Below, piece by piece: positions 36,993 to 46,484 of a stretch of DNA of 64,000 nucleotides. Position 1 is the stretch's first letter; the number at the start of each line of letters is the position of its first letter. The notes under the pieces were generated by a model, which saw only the letters and a list, made by a program, of their open reading frames with translations, ran no database searches and had not been told where the DNA came from. The position numbers and the translations under genes are program-made. The stretch comes from Peribacillus loiseleuriae (GTDB lineage: Bacteria; Bacillota; Bacilli; Bacillales; DSM-1321), in the NCBI RefSeq assembly GCF_001183985.1, contig NZ_LFZW01000001.1:3338059-3402058 (forward strand), written 5' to 3'.

Positions 36993-37190
36993 TCAACTAC
37001 TATGAAAATAAACTTCTGTAACTCCGAAAAAAGACAATACAAAAAAAGACCCGTCTCATTCGCCTAAAAAAATGGAGAGAGCCACAATTCATTGATCTAT
37101 GGATTGGATTAACTGGATTAAGAACCAGTATTGACGGTTCCGAACATTTTCATTCTCTGTGGTGAAGCGCTGATTTTTGCGCTTCATGGA
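36993..37190. mobile_element. Internally deleted IS110 derivative
   Basis: 36993-37124 matches 34617-34760 (shared ATGAAAATAAACTTCT, CTCATTC, CATTGATCTAT, CTGGATTAAG). 37125-37185 matches 36113-36175 (CAGTATTGACGGTT, CATTCTCTGTGGTGAAGCGC). Both ends of the IS are thus joined with about 1.35 kb, including the whole transposase, removed. Same orientation as the long copy. The surrounding gap 36874-37436 has no gene. Confidence 0.75.
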
Positions 37191-37382
37191 TGGCTAACGG
37201 ATAGCTTCCGCAAGGAATTAAACAACTTTATTATCTGTTTTAATTCCAGAAGTAAAGCTGAACTTAATCTTTTTAAAGAACTTTAAAAGGAGATGCTACA
37301 ATTTAAATAGTGTCTCCTTTACGTTTTTATAAGTAAATTTTAATGACTTTATTATTCCTATTCATATCTACCTCTAGAAAAC

Positions 37383-37426
37383 AGAAAAAAATGCAATAAA
37401 GAGAGACTTCTTCTCCTTATTGCATT
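37383..37426 (-). terminator. Terminator of the gcv operon
   Basis: ATGCAATAA pairs with TTATTGCAT around a 17-nt loop. On the minus strand a run of seven T follows. It lies 11 nt after the gcvPB stop. Confidence 0.85.
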
Positions 37427-37436
37427 CTAATTCCTG

Positions 37437-38894
37437 CTATGATTGATAACGCAATATTGGTTTGCGGGCTGCCAGTGTTTCATCCAAACGTTTGATTACT
37501 GTCGTATGTGGTGCTTCTTGAACGATTTCTGGGTTTTCTTCCGTTTCCTTGGCAATTTGTATCATCGCCTCAATGAAAGAATCTAAGGTTTCTTTTGATT
37601 CTGTCTCGGTCGGTTCAATCATCATACATTCCTCAACATTCAATGGGAAATAGATGGTCGGCGGATGATAACCGAAATCAAGCAGTCTTTTGGCAATATC
37701 GAGCGTTCGCACGCCGAGTTTCTTTTGGCGTCTACCGCTTAATACGAATTCATGTTTGCAATGTTTATCGTACGGAAGATCGTAATACTCAGCGAGTCTT
37801 CTCATCATATAGTTTGCATTTAGAACCGCATTCTCTGTCACAGCCTTCAAGCCATCTGGCCCCATTGAGCGGATATATGTGTAGGCTCTAACATTAATGC
37901 CGAAATTGCCGTAAAAAGGCTTAACACGGCCAATGGATTGAGGTACATCATTTTCAAACATATATTGCCCATCTTTTTTTACGAGAACTGGCTTAGGCAA
38001 GTATGGGATTAAATCTTGCTTTACGCCAACTGGTCCAGAACCAGGGCCGCCGCCGCCATGTGGCCCAGTAAACGTTTTATGCAGATTTAAATGCACAACA
38101 TCAAAGCCCATATCACCAGGACGTGCTTTGGAAAGTACAGCATTTAAGTTTGCACCATCATAATACAGTTTACCACCTGCATCATGGACGACTTTAGCCA
38201 TTTCCAAAATATTTTCTTCGAACAAACCTAATGTATTAGGATTCGTTAACATTAATGCAGCTGTATCGTCACCTACTACGCGTTTTAAATCTTCAAGATC
38301 AACCAAACCGAATTCATCCGATTTGACTGTAATCGTTTCAAATCCGGCAACAGTCGCAGAAGCTGGATTCGTTCCATGGGCAGAGTCTGGGACAATGACT
38401 TTCGTACGTTTCGTACCTCCGTTTGCCTCATGGTACGCACGAATCATCATTAATCCAGTCCACTCACCATGTGCCCCTGCGGCTGGTTGTAGTGTGACTT
38501 GATCCATACCGGTAATTTCCACAAGATGTTCTTGAAGGTCATACATTAACTCAAGCGCACCTTGTACAGTGCTAGCATCTTGAAGCGGGTGAATATGGGC
38601 GAATCCGGAAAAGCGAGCAACATTTTCGTTTATTTTAGGATTATATTTCATCGTACAAGAACCAAGTGGATAAAAACCTGAATCCACACCGTGATTACGA
38701 TGCGAAAGAGCCGTGTAATGACGCATAATATCAAGCTCAGATACTTCTGGTAATTCCGCTTCTTCAATGCGGATATAGTCTGCTGGAAGCAGCTCTTTAA
38801 GTGTGATAGCTTCTACGTCCATTTCCGGTAGGCTATAACCGATGCGTCCTTCGGTGCTCATTTCAAAAACTAATGGTTGATCCTGGTTATTCAT
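37437..38894 (-). CDS. gcvPB: Glycine dehydrogenase (decarboxylating) subunit 2
   Basis: About 485 residues. P-protein C-terminal half with the PLP lysine in [20 protein letters not shown] (glycine-rich loop follows), [20 protein letters not shown] and [19 protein letters not shown]. With GcvPA it decarboxylates glycine and passes aminomethyl to lipoyl-GcvH. The start is set at ATG 38894, which overlaps the end of gcvPA by 8 nt and has GGGGG 6 nt upstream; the frame runs 11 codons further without support. Controlled by the glycine riboswitch at 41553. Confidence 0.97.
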   Translation of the reverse strand: MNNQDQPLVFEMSTEGRIGYSLPEMDVEAITLKELLPADYIRIEEAELPEVSELDIMRHYTALSHRNHGVDSGFYPLGSCTMKYNPKINENVARFSGFAHIHPLQDASTVQGALELMYDLQEHLVEITGMDQVTLQPAAGAHGEWTGLMMIRAYHEANGGTKRTKVIVPDSAHGTNPASATVAGFETITVKSDEFGLVDLEDLKRVVGDDTAALMLTNPNTLGLFEENILEMAKVVHDAGGKLYYDGANLNAVLSKARPGDMGFDVVHLNLHKTFTGPHGGGGPGSGPVGVKQDLIPYLPKPVLVKKDGQYMFENDVPQSIGRVKPFYGNFGINVRAYTYIRSMGPDGLKAVTENAVLNANYMMRRLAEYYDLPYDKHCKHEFVLSGRRQKKLGVRTLDIAKRLLDFGYHPPTIYFPLNVEECMMIEPTETESKETLDSFIEAMIQIAKETEENPEIVQEAPHTTVIKRLDETLAARKPILRYQS

Positions 38895-40236
38895 GGCTAT
38901 CCCCCAATTCTTGTACAAATGCAGCAATTTCTTCTTTTGTTCTCAATTCTGTCACGGCTACAAGCATATGATCTTGAAGTTCTGGGTAAGTTAAACCTAG
39001 ATGATAGCCGCCAATTATGTCTTTGGCAAACAATCGATCATTAATTTCCCGATACGATGCTGGAAGTTTTATAACGAATTCGTTAAAGGAAGGTCCTTCG
39101 AATACGACTTCAATTCCTTTGGCTTGTAAAGCTTTTTTCGCATAATGAGCTTTTTGAATGTTTTGTACAGCCATTTCCTTTACACCCTTTTTGCCGAGTG
39201 CTGTCATAGCAACCGAGGCAGCAAGAGCATTTAGCGCTTGGTTTGAACAAATATTGGAAGTCGCTTTATCACGACGAATATGCTGTTCCCGAGCTTGAAG
39301 CGTTAAAACGAAGCCACGTTTGCCATCTTCATCAACAGTCTGCCCGACAAGTCTACCTGGGACTTTACGCATTAATTTATTTGTTACTGCAAAATAGCCG
39401 CAGTGCGGTCCGCCAAATGCAGCGGGAATTCCAAATGGTTGAGCATCCCCAGTTACGATATCAGCACCTAGTTTTCCTGGAGGAGTTAAGGCTCCTAACG
39501 CTAATGGATTACTTGAAACAATGAACATCGCTTTTTGTTCATGAACGATTTTTTCAATATCTTTTAAAGGTTCAATACGCCCAAAGAAATTTGGATATTG
39601 AACGACGACTCCTGCAATGTCATCGCTGATTAACTCTTGCAGTGCAGCCAAATCGGTTACGCCATCATGATGAGGTATTTCCACTACTTCAACTCGCTGT
39701 CCCTTCGCATATGACGTTACAACATCACGGGACTCTGGATGTACCGTGCTAGAAATCAAGATTTTCTTACGCTTTGTATGCCCGCTGCTTAACATCGCTG
39801 CCTCAGCGAGAGCTGTTCCGCCATCATACATGGAAGAATTGGCAACATCCATACCAGTCAATTCACAAATCATCGTTTGAAATTCAAAGATTGCTTGAAG
39901 CTCACCTTGAGAAATTTCCGGCTGATAAGGGGTATACGCTGTATAAAATTCAGAACGAGAAATCACATGATCGACGATAATTGGTTGATAATGATCGTAT
40001 ACACCAGCACCTAGAAAAGAAGCATAACGCTTTGCATCGGCGTTTTTCCCAGCCAATTTAGTAAGCTCTTTTATAAGAGCTGGTTCCGATTTAGCAGGTT
40101 TAATCTTGTATTCACCTTGAAAACGAACACTCTTTGGAATATCACTGAATAGCTCATCTATAGTAGAAACTCCAATTGCATCTAACATTTCCTTTTGATC
40201 TTGGTCAGTCATCGGTAAATAGCGATGTTTAGTCAT
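38887..40236 (-). CDS. gcvPA: Glycine dehydrogenase (decarboxylating) subunit 1
   Basis: 449 residues from ATG 40236 ([20 protein letters not shown]) with AGGGGAG 6 nt upstream. P-protein N-terminal half: [70 protein letters not shown]. It lacks the PLP lysine, which the partner GcvPB supplies. It lies 13 nt after gcvT and overlaps gcvPB, so the three enzymes are made together. GcvH is encoded elsewhere. Confidence 0.97.
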   Translation of the reverse strand: MTKHRYLPMTDQDQKEMLDAIGVSTIDELFSDIPKSVRFQGEYKIKPAKSEPALIKELTKLAGKNADAKRYASFLGAGVYDHYQPIIVDHVISRSEFYTAYTPYQPEISQGELQAIFEFQTMICELTGMDVANSSMYDGGTALAEAAMLSSGHTKRKKILISSTVHPESRDVVTSYAKGQRVEVVEIPHHDGVTDLAALQELISDDIAGVVVQYPNFFGRIEPLKDIEKIVHEQKAMFIVSSNPLALGALTPPGKLGADIVTGDAQPFGIPAAFGGPHCGYFAVTNKLMRKVPGRLVGQTVDEDGKRGFVLTLQAREQHIRRDKATSNICSNQALNALAASVAMTALGKKGVKEMAVQNIQKAHYAKKALQAKGIEVVFEGPSFNEFVIKLPASYREINDRLFAKDIIGGYHLGLTYPELQDHMLVAVTELRTKEEIAAFVQELGDSHE

Positions 40237-40249
40237 GAATTTCTCCCCT

Positions 40250-41356
40250 TTATCCTCTTGGTCGTTTGTAAAATGGCGTCTTAGCCACAACAGCTTTCAC
40301 ACGTTTTGAACGGATTTCAACTTCAACCTCTGTTCCAATCGCTGTAAACTCTTTTTTCAATAGTGCAAGACCAACGTTTTTCTGCAATGTCGGCGATTGT
40401 GTCCCTGTTGTCACTTCACCAATTAAATCAGAACCATAGTAAACAGAATAGCCATGACGTGGTATGCCGCGTTCAATCATTTCGATGCCGACAAGCTTAC
40501 GCGGTGCACCATGCTCTTTTTGCTCAGAAAGAACAGACTTGCCGATGAAATCAACCTCTTTGTCAACTTTGACCGCAAAACCGATTCCTGCTTCAATCGG
40601 CGAAATATCAGGTGACAATTCTTGACCGTATAACGGAAGCTTAGCCTCGAACCGGAGCGTATCACGAGCACCTAGACCGATTGGCTGAACGCCTTCGTCC
40701 TTACCAGCCTCAAGAATCGCTTTCCAAAGTGTTTTGGCGTCTTCGTTTTTACAATACATTTCAAAGCCATCTTCCCCTGTATACCCTGTGCGTGATACGA
40801 GAGCCAAGACTCCATTTATTTCCACATTCTCTTCGAAAGTAAAAAAGTCAATCTCACTCAAATTCGTGTTTACAGCTAATTTCTGAAGGACTTTTTCAGC
40901 AGCTGGGCCTTGAAGAGCAAGCAGAGCTAATTCTTTTGATATATTGGTAAGTTCGACATCCCCAATCAAGTGATCGTACAACCAATTGAAATCTTTCTCG
41001 ATATTGCCAGCGTTCACAACTAATAAGTAGTCATCTTCCGCTTTCTTATAAATAATTAAATCATCGACAACTCCACCATTTTCATAGCACAATGCGGCAT
41101 ATTGTGCATGCCCTACTTCAAGCTTGTAAATATCGTTCGTAATCATTCTTTGTAAAAAATCAGTGCTTCCCTCACCTTTTACAACAAACTCTCCCATATG
41201 AGAGACATCGAACAAGCCTGCCTTTGTTCTGACTGCTTTATGTTCTTCTTTAATGCTAGAAAACTGGACTGGTAGCTCCCAGCCACCAAAGTCAATCGTT
41301 TTACCACCATAATCTGCGTAGATCGTAAATAATGGCGTCCTTTTTAATTCAGTCAT
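40250..41356 (-). CDS. gcvT: Glycine cleavage T-protein (aminomethyltransferase)
   Basis: 368 residues from ATG 41356 ([20 protein letters not shown]), with GAGGAGG 6 nt upstream; the GTG at 41371 lies inside that ribosome site. Folate-binding folds are marked by [28 protein letters not shown] and [15 protein letters not shown], and the family signature is [20 protein letters not shown]. It moves the one-carbon unit from GcvH-bound aminomethyl to THF and releases ammonia. First gene of the riboswitch-controlled operon. Confidence 0.97.
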   Translation of the reverse strand: MTELKRTPLFTIYADYGGKTIDFGGWELPVQFSSIKEEHKAVRTKAGLFDVSHMGEFVVKGEGSTDFLQRMITNDIYKLEVGHAQYAALCYENGGVVDDLIIYKKAEDDYLLVVNAGNIEKDFNWLYDHLIGDVELTNISKELALLALQGPAAEKVLQKLAVNTNLSEIDFFTFEENVEINGVLALVSRTGYTGEDGFEMYCKNEDAKTLWKAILEAGKDEGVQPIGLGARDTLRFEAKLPLYGQELSPDISPIEAGIGFAVKVDKEVDFIGKSVLSEQKEHGAPRKLVGIEMIERGIPRHGYSVYYGSDLIGEVTTGTQSPTLQKNVGLALLKKEFTAIGTEVEVEIRSKRVKAVVAKTPFYKRPRG

Positions 41357-41513
41357 ACTACGCCTCCTCACATTTTTTAGGGCATAAAAACATCCATGAG
41401 CGCCTGCTCTAAAACTAAAGCGATGAAAAAGGTTCAGGTTCTAAAAATTGTATCACCTTATGAGGGTGGAGATGCGCAGCTGATTTTGCGAAGCCCCGCC
41501 CCTTTTCCATAGC

Positions 41514-41552
41514 AAAAAGACAGAGAAGCTCCTTTTGAGCTATTTCTCTGTC
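41514..41552 (-). terminator. Expression-platform terminator of glycine riboswitch
   Basis: GACAGAGAA pairs with TTCTCTGTC, with an inner AGCT/AGCT extension. On the minus strand five T follow. It lies directly after the second aptamer and about 160 nt before gcvT, as expected for an on-switch that lets RNA polymerase pass when glycine is bound. Confidence 0.85.
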
Positions 41553-41706
41553 CTGAAACCTGAAAGTTTACCTAAAAAGGCTTTCCCCTTTGGTGGTCTT
41601 AAAATAGACACTCTCCAGAGTTGCGTCCAACAAGGGTTCTTTTGCCTGAGAGATTCGCTGCTAAGCTTGCTCCTTCGGCGCTACAAATGTAGTCTCTCCC
41701 CCTGCC
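41553..41706 (-). promoter_or_regulatory. Tandem glycine riboswitch
   Basis: On the minus strand the first aptamer starts GGGGGAGAGACTAC and carries the conserved AATCTCTCAGGCAAAAGAAC and CTCTGGAGAG. A short linker leads to the second aptamer with ACCACCAAAGGGGAAAGCC and AAACTTTCAGGTTTCAGGAC. Both conserved core segments of each glycine aptamer are present. It controls gcvT-gcvPA-gcvPB. Confidence 0.95.
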
Positions 41707-42065
41707 TTCATCCGCTTATAATATTGTCTTTTTTGAACATACTATGTAATGAACAGAAAATAAGGATAGAACCACGAAGACAGTCTTTGCCGCCTTTATA
41801 TAATCTGATATTTCAAAGGAAACGAGGCTGCTTTCGCGAAACATATTGAATACTGTTACCACTATAGTAAATCAAACAGTGAAAGTCTTGCAAATAACAA
41901 CTCGTATTTATTTATAGAAAATTTCAAAATTAATCCGTTACGTTCATACTACCATTAATAATGCTTGAATCGCAATCATTTTTCCACAAAATACAAACCT
42001 TTATATATATTAACCTTATAAACGTTCGTGTATTATCTTTGTATTTCTAGAAAGGAGAAACGTTT

Positions 42066-43751
42066 ATGCAAATTCGAATCACATTTGACGATGAATGGTC
42101 AGAAGAATTTTTAGATAAAGTGGAGAATGATGGTCCTTGGGCGAATTGGGAACTGTATAAACTTGCAGTTCAGGCTGAAAATCACTTGGCCATCCCTGAA
42201 TTTGAAGGGTTGCAGGCACCTCATCATCTTAATCAGCTAACACCACTTCCTCATCAGCTCGAAGCCGCAAGACAAGTTGTAGAGAATATGAATGGCAAGG
42301 CTATCCTAGCTGATGAAGTAGGTCTAGGAAAAACAATCGAAGCTGGTTTAATCATTAAAGAATACATGATTCGCGGTCTCGTGAAAAAGGTACTCATTCT
42401 CGTTCCTGCTTCACTTGTTTCTCAATGGGCTTTTGAGTTGAATACAAAGTTTCATATTCCCGCTGTTGTCCAGAGAAAAAGCTATGTATGGGATTCTTAT
42501 GATTGTATCGTTTCATCCATAGATACAGCAAAGCGTAATCCACATAGAGACATCATTTTCAAGCAAGAATACGATCTTATCATTATTGATGAAGCCCATA
42601 AATTAAAAAATAACAAAACGAAAAACTATGAATTTGTTCAAAGTTTGAAAAAGAAGTTCTGCCTTCTGCTAACCGCTACACCTATTCAAAATAAGGTAGA
42701 AGAAATTTTCCATCTTGTTTCCCTACTTAAGCCTGGGCATCTAGGAAATGCTACTCTTTTTTCCGAAAAATATAAAGGAAAAGGCCGTACCATATATGAA
42801 GACGAACATCTTAAGGAGCTTGTTAATACGGTAATGATTCGTAACCGCCGGGCCGATACTGGAATCGAGTGGACGAAACGTCATGTTGAAACGATTATTA
42901 TTAAGTTTACACCGACCGAGCAGGCCTTATATGATGCTGTATCTACATTTAAACCGCTATCGGAAGGAGCCGGAAGTGCATTTTCAAGCTTAACTCTCCA
43001 AAGAGAAGCATGCAGCAGTAGAGAAGCAGTCTTTAATACTCTGAAAAACATGTCGCAAAAACATGAAAATCCTGCACCTGAATTCATTGAAAAGTTGAAC
43101 AATCTTTTTGAAACGGCAAAGCTGGTTGAGCGCAATTCGAAGGCTGAGAAAGCATTGGAATTAATACAGAAAATCAACGATAAAGTCATTATTTTCACAG
43201 AATACCGAGCTACACAACTTTATTTGCAATGGTTTTTACAACAAAACGGCATAAGCTCAGTGCCTTTTCGCGGCGGGTTTAAGCGTGGTAAAAAAGATTG
43301 GATGAAAGAGCTTTTTCAAAATAAGATTCAAGTGCTGATTGCTACAGAAGCTGGCGGTGAAGGAATCAACCTACAATTTTGTCATCATTTAATCAACTTT
43401 GATTTGCCATGGAATCCAATGCGGCTCGAGCAACGAATTGGACGGGTCCATCGGCTCGGCCAAACGGAAGATGTCATGATTTATAATTTCGCGACGGAAA
43501 ATACAGTAGAAGAACATATTTTGAAACTTCTCTATGAAAAGATTCATTTATTTGAAAAAGTGATTGGCGAGTTGGATGATATTTTAACAAAATTAGATAT
43601 CGGCAATATTGAAGAGTATTTAGTGGATGTAGTAGAAGGATCAAAATCAGAAGGCGAAATGAAAATTAAAATGGATAATCTTTCTTCCATGATTCAATTC
43701 GCCCAAGAAATGAAGGAGGAAAATCTTCATGCAGCAACAGGAAATTCATGA
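42066..43751 (+). CDS. yqhH: SNF2-family helicase YqhH
   Basis: 561 residues. Superfamily 2 motifs in order: Q-like LPHQLEAARQVVENMNGKA, Walker A ILADEVGLGKTIEAGLIIKE, motif Ia LILVPASLVSQW, DEAH box LIIIDEAHKLKNNKTKNYEF, motif III LLLTATPIQN, then helicase-C with IIFTEYRATQLYLQWFL, IATEAGGEGINLQFC and LEQRIGRVHRLGQ. It is closest to RapA-type and other bacterial SNF2 translocases but lacks RapA's flanking domains. The role is unknown. AGAAAGGAG lies 8 nt before the start. It overlaps yqhG by 23 nt. Divergent from the gcv operon. Confidence 0.95.
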   Translation: MQIRITFDDEWSEEFLDKVENDGPWANWELYKLAVQAENHLAIPEFEGLQAPHHLNQLTPLPHQLEAARQVVENMNGKAILADEVGLGKTIEAGLIIKEYMIRGLVKKVLILVPASLVSQWAFELNTKFHIPAVVQRKSYVWDSYDCIVSSIDTAKRNPHRDIIFKQEYDLIIIDEAHKLKNNKTKNYEFVQSLKKKFCLLLTATPIQNKVEEIFHLVSLLKPGHLGNATLFSEKYKGKGRTIYEDEHLKELVNTVMIRNRRADTGIEWTKRHVETIIIKFTPTEQALYDAVSTFKPLSEGAGSAFSSLTLQREACSSREAVFNTLKNMSQKHENPAPEFIEKLNNLFETAKLVERNSKAEKALELIQKINDKVIIFTEYRATQLYLQWFLQQNGISSVPFRGGFKRGKKDWMKELFQNKIQVLIATEAGGEGINLQFCHHLINFDLPWNPMRLEQRIGRVHRLGQTEDVMIYNFATENTVEEHILKLLYEKIHLFEKVIGELDDILTKLDIGNIEEYLVDVVEGSKSEGEMKIKMDNLSSMIQFAQEMKEENLHAATGNS

Positions 43752-44523
43752 TTTCTTGCTCACCTATTTCAAAGCGAATCATTGTGAAATTTTAGAAAAT
43801 CACCCTGCCTATTTAACGATTCAGTTAACAGTTGAACTCGACAAAGAATTGATGAACCGTCCCTTTTACTGGCACTACCTTGAAAAAACCGGTGGCGTTC
43901 CCAACCCATCTCAGCTTACCCTTATAACAGATCCACAGCAAGCACCAGCTGATGTAAAAGGGGAACTGATCCATTTCGGATCACAACGACTCCATCAAAT
44001 TTTTGCGTCTACGAAAAAGCTTGCCGGATTTATCCGCCTATATGAGGAGATTGTTCAAAAGGGCCATGCACAAAGTCCCTTATATCCATGGCTTTCTATC
44101 AATGCAAAAATTTCCTATCAAAGTGATCGTAAGAAGGATATTTTGTTGTCTGCAGGCTTAAATTTAATAACAGGAAAAATCATCGAACAGTTTCATGAAA
44201 GGCTTTTACACATACAAGTAACCCCAAAAATTCCAGACTACTCATTTACCTTATCACCGCTCATCAAACCGAAAAGCGGTCTGCTCAGGCTTGATTCATA
44301 TATTCGGCGAACCTTTGAAGGTGATGATCATACTTGGGCTGAAAGAGCGATTGAGCGATGGGAAGATGATCTACGGTTACTTGAAAACTTTTATCAAGAT
44401 ATGGAAGACAAGGCTGAGAGCTACTATACCGAAAAGGTAGCATTGCAAAATCGCTATGAACCAAATATCACCATTTCTATTGTCAATGGTGGGTTGTTTT
44501 ATTTATCTAATCAAGCCATCTAA
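43729..44523 (+). CDS. yqhG: YqhG family protein, partner of helicase YqhH
   Basis: 264 residues, soluble, no recognised enzymatic motif. Features: MNRPFYWHYLEKTGGVPNPS, FGSQRLHQIFASTKKLAGFI, and a helical, acidic C-terminal third (WAERAIERWEDDLRLLENFY). A YqhG-type protein is found behind YqhH in many Bacillaceae, always overlapping or adjacent. The 23-nt overlap here implies a stoichiometric partner. The function of the pair is not established. AAGGAGG lies 9 nt before its ATG. Confidence 0.85.
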   Translation: MQQQEIHDFLLTYFKANHCEILENHPAYLTIQLTVELDKELMNRPFYWHYLEKTGGVPNPSQLTLITDPQQAPADVKGELIHFGSQRLHQIFASTKKLAGFIRLYEEIVQKGHAQSPLYPWLSINAKISYQSDRKKDILLSAGLNLITGKIIEQFHERLLHIQVTPKIPDYSFTLSPLIKPKSGLLRLDSYIRRTFEGDDHTWAERAIERWEDDLRLLENFYQDMEDKAESYYTEKVALQNRYEPNITISIVNGGLFYLSNQAI

Positions 44524-44540
44524 CCTTCTTGAAACAAAAT

Positions 44541-44663
44541 AAAAAGGAGGTCCCATACCGAAAGGGTCTACCACATCTACTAGATATCGTTTATCTGACG
44601 CGTACACGGCATAATAAACGGTGTATAGAGTGTGAGGTCAAGACCCTTTGGGACATCCTCTTC
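44541..44663. repeat. Family B hairpin element, copy 4, between convergent genes
   Basis: AAGGAGGTCCCATACCGAAA at one end and GGGACATCCTC at the other, with AGGGTCTA...AAGACCCT arms and an inner stem around CGTTTATCTGACGCG. It fills the whole space between the yqhG and yqzE stops. Confidence 0.75.
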
Positions 44664-44665
44664 GT

Positions 44666-44848
44666 TTATTTTCTTTTCAAAAGCATAGTTATTGCGAAAG
44701 GTACAATCCCAAACCACTGACTCAGAAATGTTGGCCTGTTTTCTTTTTTATGTTTGCGCTGTTCTTTTCGAACGGATTTTGGAACTTCAAAGTATTTTAC
44801 TAGTTGCTGCGTTAAATATTTAATATAATCGTTCGTAGACATAGACAT
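44666..44848 (-). CDS. yqzE: YqzE family protein
   Basis: About 60 residues. STNDYIKYLTQQLVKYFEVP is the YqzE signature, followed by a basic patch (RKEQRKHKKENR) and a C-terminal hydrophobic helix (WFGIVPFAITMLL). ATG at 44848 or 44842 may be used (AGGTG ahead of both); a GTG lies at 44851. It follows comGG in Bacillaceae and is often treated as part of the comG region, role unknown. Confidence 0.85.
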   Translation of the reverse strand: MSMSTNDYIKYLTQQLVKYFEVPKSVRKEQRKHKKENRPTFLSQWFGIVPFAITMLLKRK

Positions 44849-44854
44849 CACCTA

Positions 44855-44917
44855 CTATTCAGTATGGACAGAATCAGCTTTTTTATTCATAAGATCGCCC
44901 AAAGTCGCTTTAGCCAT
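44855..44917 (-). CDS. Possible 20-residue peptide between comGG and yqzE
   Basis: ATG 44917 directly follows the comGG TAA (TAAATG) and reads MAKATLGDLMNKKADSVHTE to a TAG; yqzE then begins a few nt on. It fills the space exactly and is hydrophilic. A GGGGAG sits about 13 nt upstream, which is distant, so translation could rely on coupling to comGG. No family recognised. Confidence 0.3.
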   Translation of the reverse strand: MAKATLGDLMNKKADSVHTE

Positions 44918-45307
44918 TTAAGTAAATATCTCTCCCCACTTCACCAGCTTCCCCTCTTCTTTGTCGTAAAGGAAATTCACTTTCCTACTCAGACCTTGCT
45001 TTGTTAGTGCGGATAATATCAGCGAAATATAGCGCTCTTCCCTGCTTATCACTACATACTCGACAGTCCCATTGGGAAAGTGAAGGACTCCTTCATCAAT
45101 TTGATCATCATGGACGACCATATTCTGCACTTTATGAGAGGCCAACAACAGAATATGATCAAGTACTAAACCATCTTCAACATTTTTGTAAAACATTTTT
45201 TCAAGGTTGAATTTTTCTATGCTATAAAAAGTGAGCATAATTAAAACCGCAGCTACAACCATTGTGACAGGCAACACTGCACCTTGTTCATTTCTGAACA
45301 TTTTCAT
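44918..45307 (-). CDS. comGG: Competence pseudopilus protein ComGG
   Basis: 129 residues. Pseudopilin-type N-terminus MFRNEQGAVLPVTMVVAAVL, a cleavage-site glycine and a hydrophobic helix. As usual for ComGG, the Glu at position 5 of the mature chain is not obvious. The following domain is the soluble head. It is a minor component of the DNA-uptake pseudopilus. It overlaps comGF by 4 nt and is the last comG gene. Confidence 0.88.
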   Translation of the reverse strand: MKMFRNEQGAVLPVTMVVAAVLIMLTFYSIEKFNLEKMFYKNVEDGLVLDHILLLASHKVQNMVVHDDQIDEGVLHFPNGTVEYVVISREERYISLILSALTKQGLSRKVNFLYDKEEGKLVKWGEIFT

Positions 45308-45747
45308 CCACTTGTCACGAAGGGCCGCAGCACCCTTGTAAACGTATTTCCTGCCAAGTCTTTTACGGATATAACAATTTTATATCCTTCCAGCCTACAA
45401 TGAAAACTAGAGACGTTTTGAAGCATAATTTGATGTCCCGTACGATTCACCCGCCTTCGTAAAATTTGATTATATTTTTCAATGCTTACAATATCTTCTC
45501 CTACAACCATATAAATGTTGTCATTCAATATAGTCTGGCTGCTTGATAGCCAAAGTTCTTCCTTTACTTGTTGCAGAAAAATTTCCCATTCCATTTGATT
45601 AAGACTTTTATCCTGATGAAGTTCTTTGCCTACTACTACATAAAGCTGAACTATCATTCCAGCAATCAGAATAAAGATCGACAAAGACAACAGCATCTCG
45701 ATGAGTGTAAATCCTCGATTATTCAACTGCGTCACAAACCGTTTCAT
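45304..45747 (-). CDS. comGF: Competence pseudopilin ComGF
   Basis: 147 residues. The prepilin peptidase motif is NNRGFTLIEMLLSLSIFILI (cleavage after Gly, Glu at +5), followed by a membrane helix and the ComGF domain with RLEGYKIVISVKDLAG. Minor pseudopilin of the transformation apparatus. It overlaps comGE by 29 nt and comGG by 4 nt, so all are translated from one message. Confidence 0.92.
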   Translation of the reverse strand: MKRFVTQLNNRGFTLIEMLLSLSIFILIAGMIVQLYVVVGKELHQDKSLNQMEWEIFLQQVKEELWLSSSQTILNDNIYMVVGEDIVSIEKYNQILRRRVNRTGHQIMLQNVSSFHCRLEGYKIVISVKDLAGNTFTRVLRPFVTSG

Positions 45748-46039
45748 ATGAACCTTCTACATTTTCATATTCCATACAGCCCATTAACTTTGCCGATCCG
45801 TCTATAAGCGTCCAAGTGAAACGGTACTCGTCCGATATTTCTGTTGACAATCTTCCATTGCTGTCAAGATAAGCAGCCAATGTTTCATAAAGTAGATGCA
45901 GAGCAACTGATCTACTTTTTATATTTGCACGATCATTCTTGATTTCATGAACAATAGGCAAAATTGTGCCTACGATAAATAGGCAGATCACAAAAGCAAT
46001 CATCGTTTCAAGAAATATATATCCATTAGAGTTTCTCAA
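45719..46039 (-). CDS. comGE: Competence pseudopilin ComGE
   Basis: 106 residues. Short leader then NGYIFLETMIAFVICLFIVG, a pilin-like N-terminus with Glu in the helix, followed by a small soluble domain. ComGE is poorly conserved, so the call depends on its place between comGD and comGF and its pilin-like start. It overlaps comGD by 14 nt. Confidence 0.88.
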   Translation of the reverse strand: MRNSNGYIFLETMIAFVICLFIVGTILPIVHEIKNDRANIKSRSVALHLLYETLAAYLDSNGRLSTEISDEYRFTWTLIDGSAKLMGCMEYENVEGSYETVCDAVE

Positions 46040-46484
46040 TTTTCATCCTTCCTGACCCAAGATAAATGGTGAGTGTATTCACTGAACTTTTTGTCCGAAT
46101 GATCCAAGTGCCTGACAAGTTGGGTGATCCTTTTTGATAAAAGGCAATTTCCAAATTCATACTCCCTTTTTCGATTTTAATGTCACTTGGAATCGAGCGT
46201 TGAACAAGTTTTTTCTGTTTATAATCGGTGGAACCATAGTATTCTTTGTTTTTCAAATCAATCGAAAAAGTCGTCTTCATATTATGAGTCATTGCATAAT
46301 GCTGGACATAATGCAAATCATCAATCATTTGATTCATGAAAAGTCGATTCTCCATACTTTTTGAAAAGCCTGGGAGAAAGCCGAGACTAAGCGATACAAT
46401 CAACATAAAAATGGACAGAACAAGCAACATTTCTGACAGTGTAAATCCTTGTTCGTCACTTGGAATTGTATTCTCATTATTCAT
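46026..46484 (-). CDS. comGD: Competence pseudopilin ComGD
   Basis: 152 residues. The cleavage motif is DEQGFTLSEMLLVLSIFMLI, with Glu5 present, followed by a hydrophobic helix and a GspH-like head. Minor pseudopilin of the ComG pilus. It overlaps comGC by 8 nt and comGE by 14 nt. Confidence 0.93.
   Translation of the reverse strand: MNNENTIPSDEQGFTLSEMLLVLSIFMLIVSLSLGFLPGFSKSMENRLFMNQMIDDLHYVQHYAMTHNMKTTFSIDLKNKEYYGSTDYKQKKLVQRSIPSDIKIEKGSMNLEIAFYQKGSPNLSGTWIIRTKSSVNTLTIYLGSGRMKIEKL

Noticed and set aside
37286..37320. AAAGGAGA/TCTCCTTT hairpin downstream of the IS110 derivative
   Set aside because: Resembles a terminator but no gene on the plus strand precedes it; recorded only as a possible IS-related or fortuitous stem.
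40363..41849. Plus-strand frames opposite gcvT and its leader
   Set aside because: They run antisense to gcvT and the glycine riboswitch, which fully explain the sequence.
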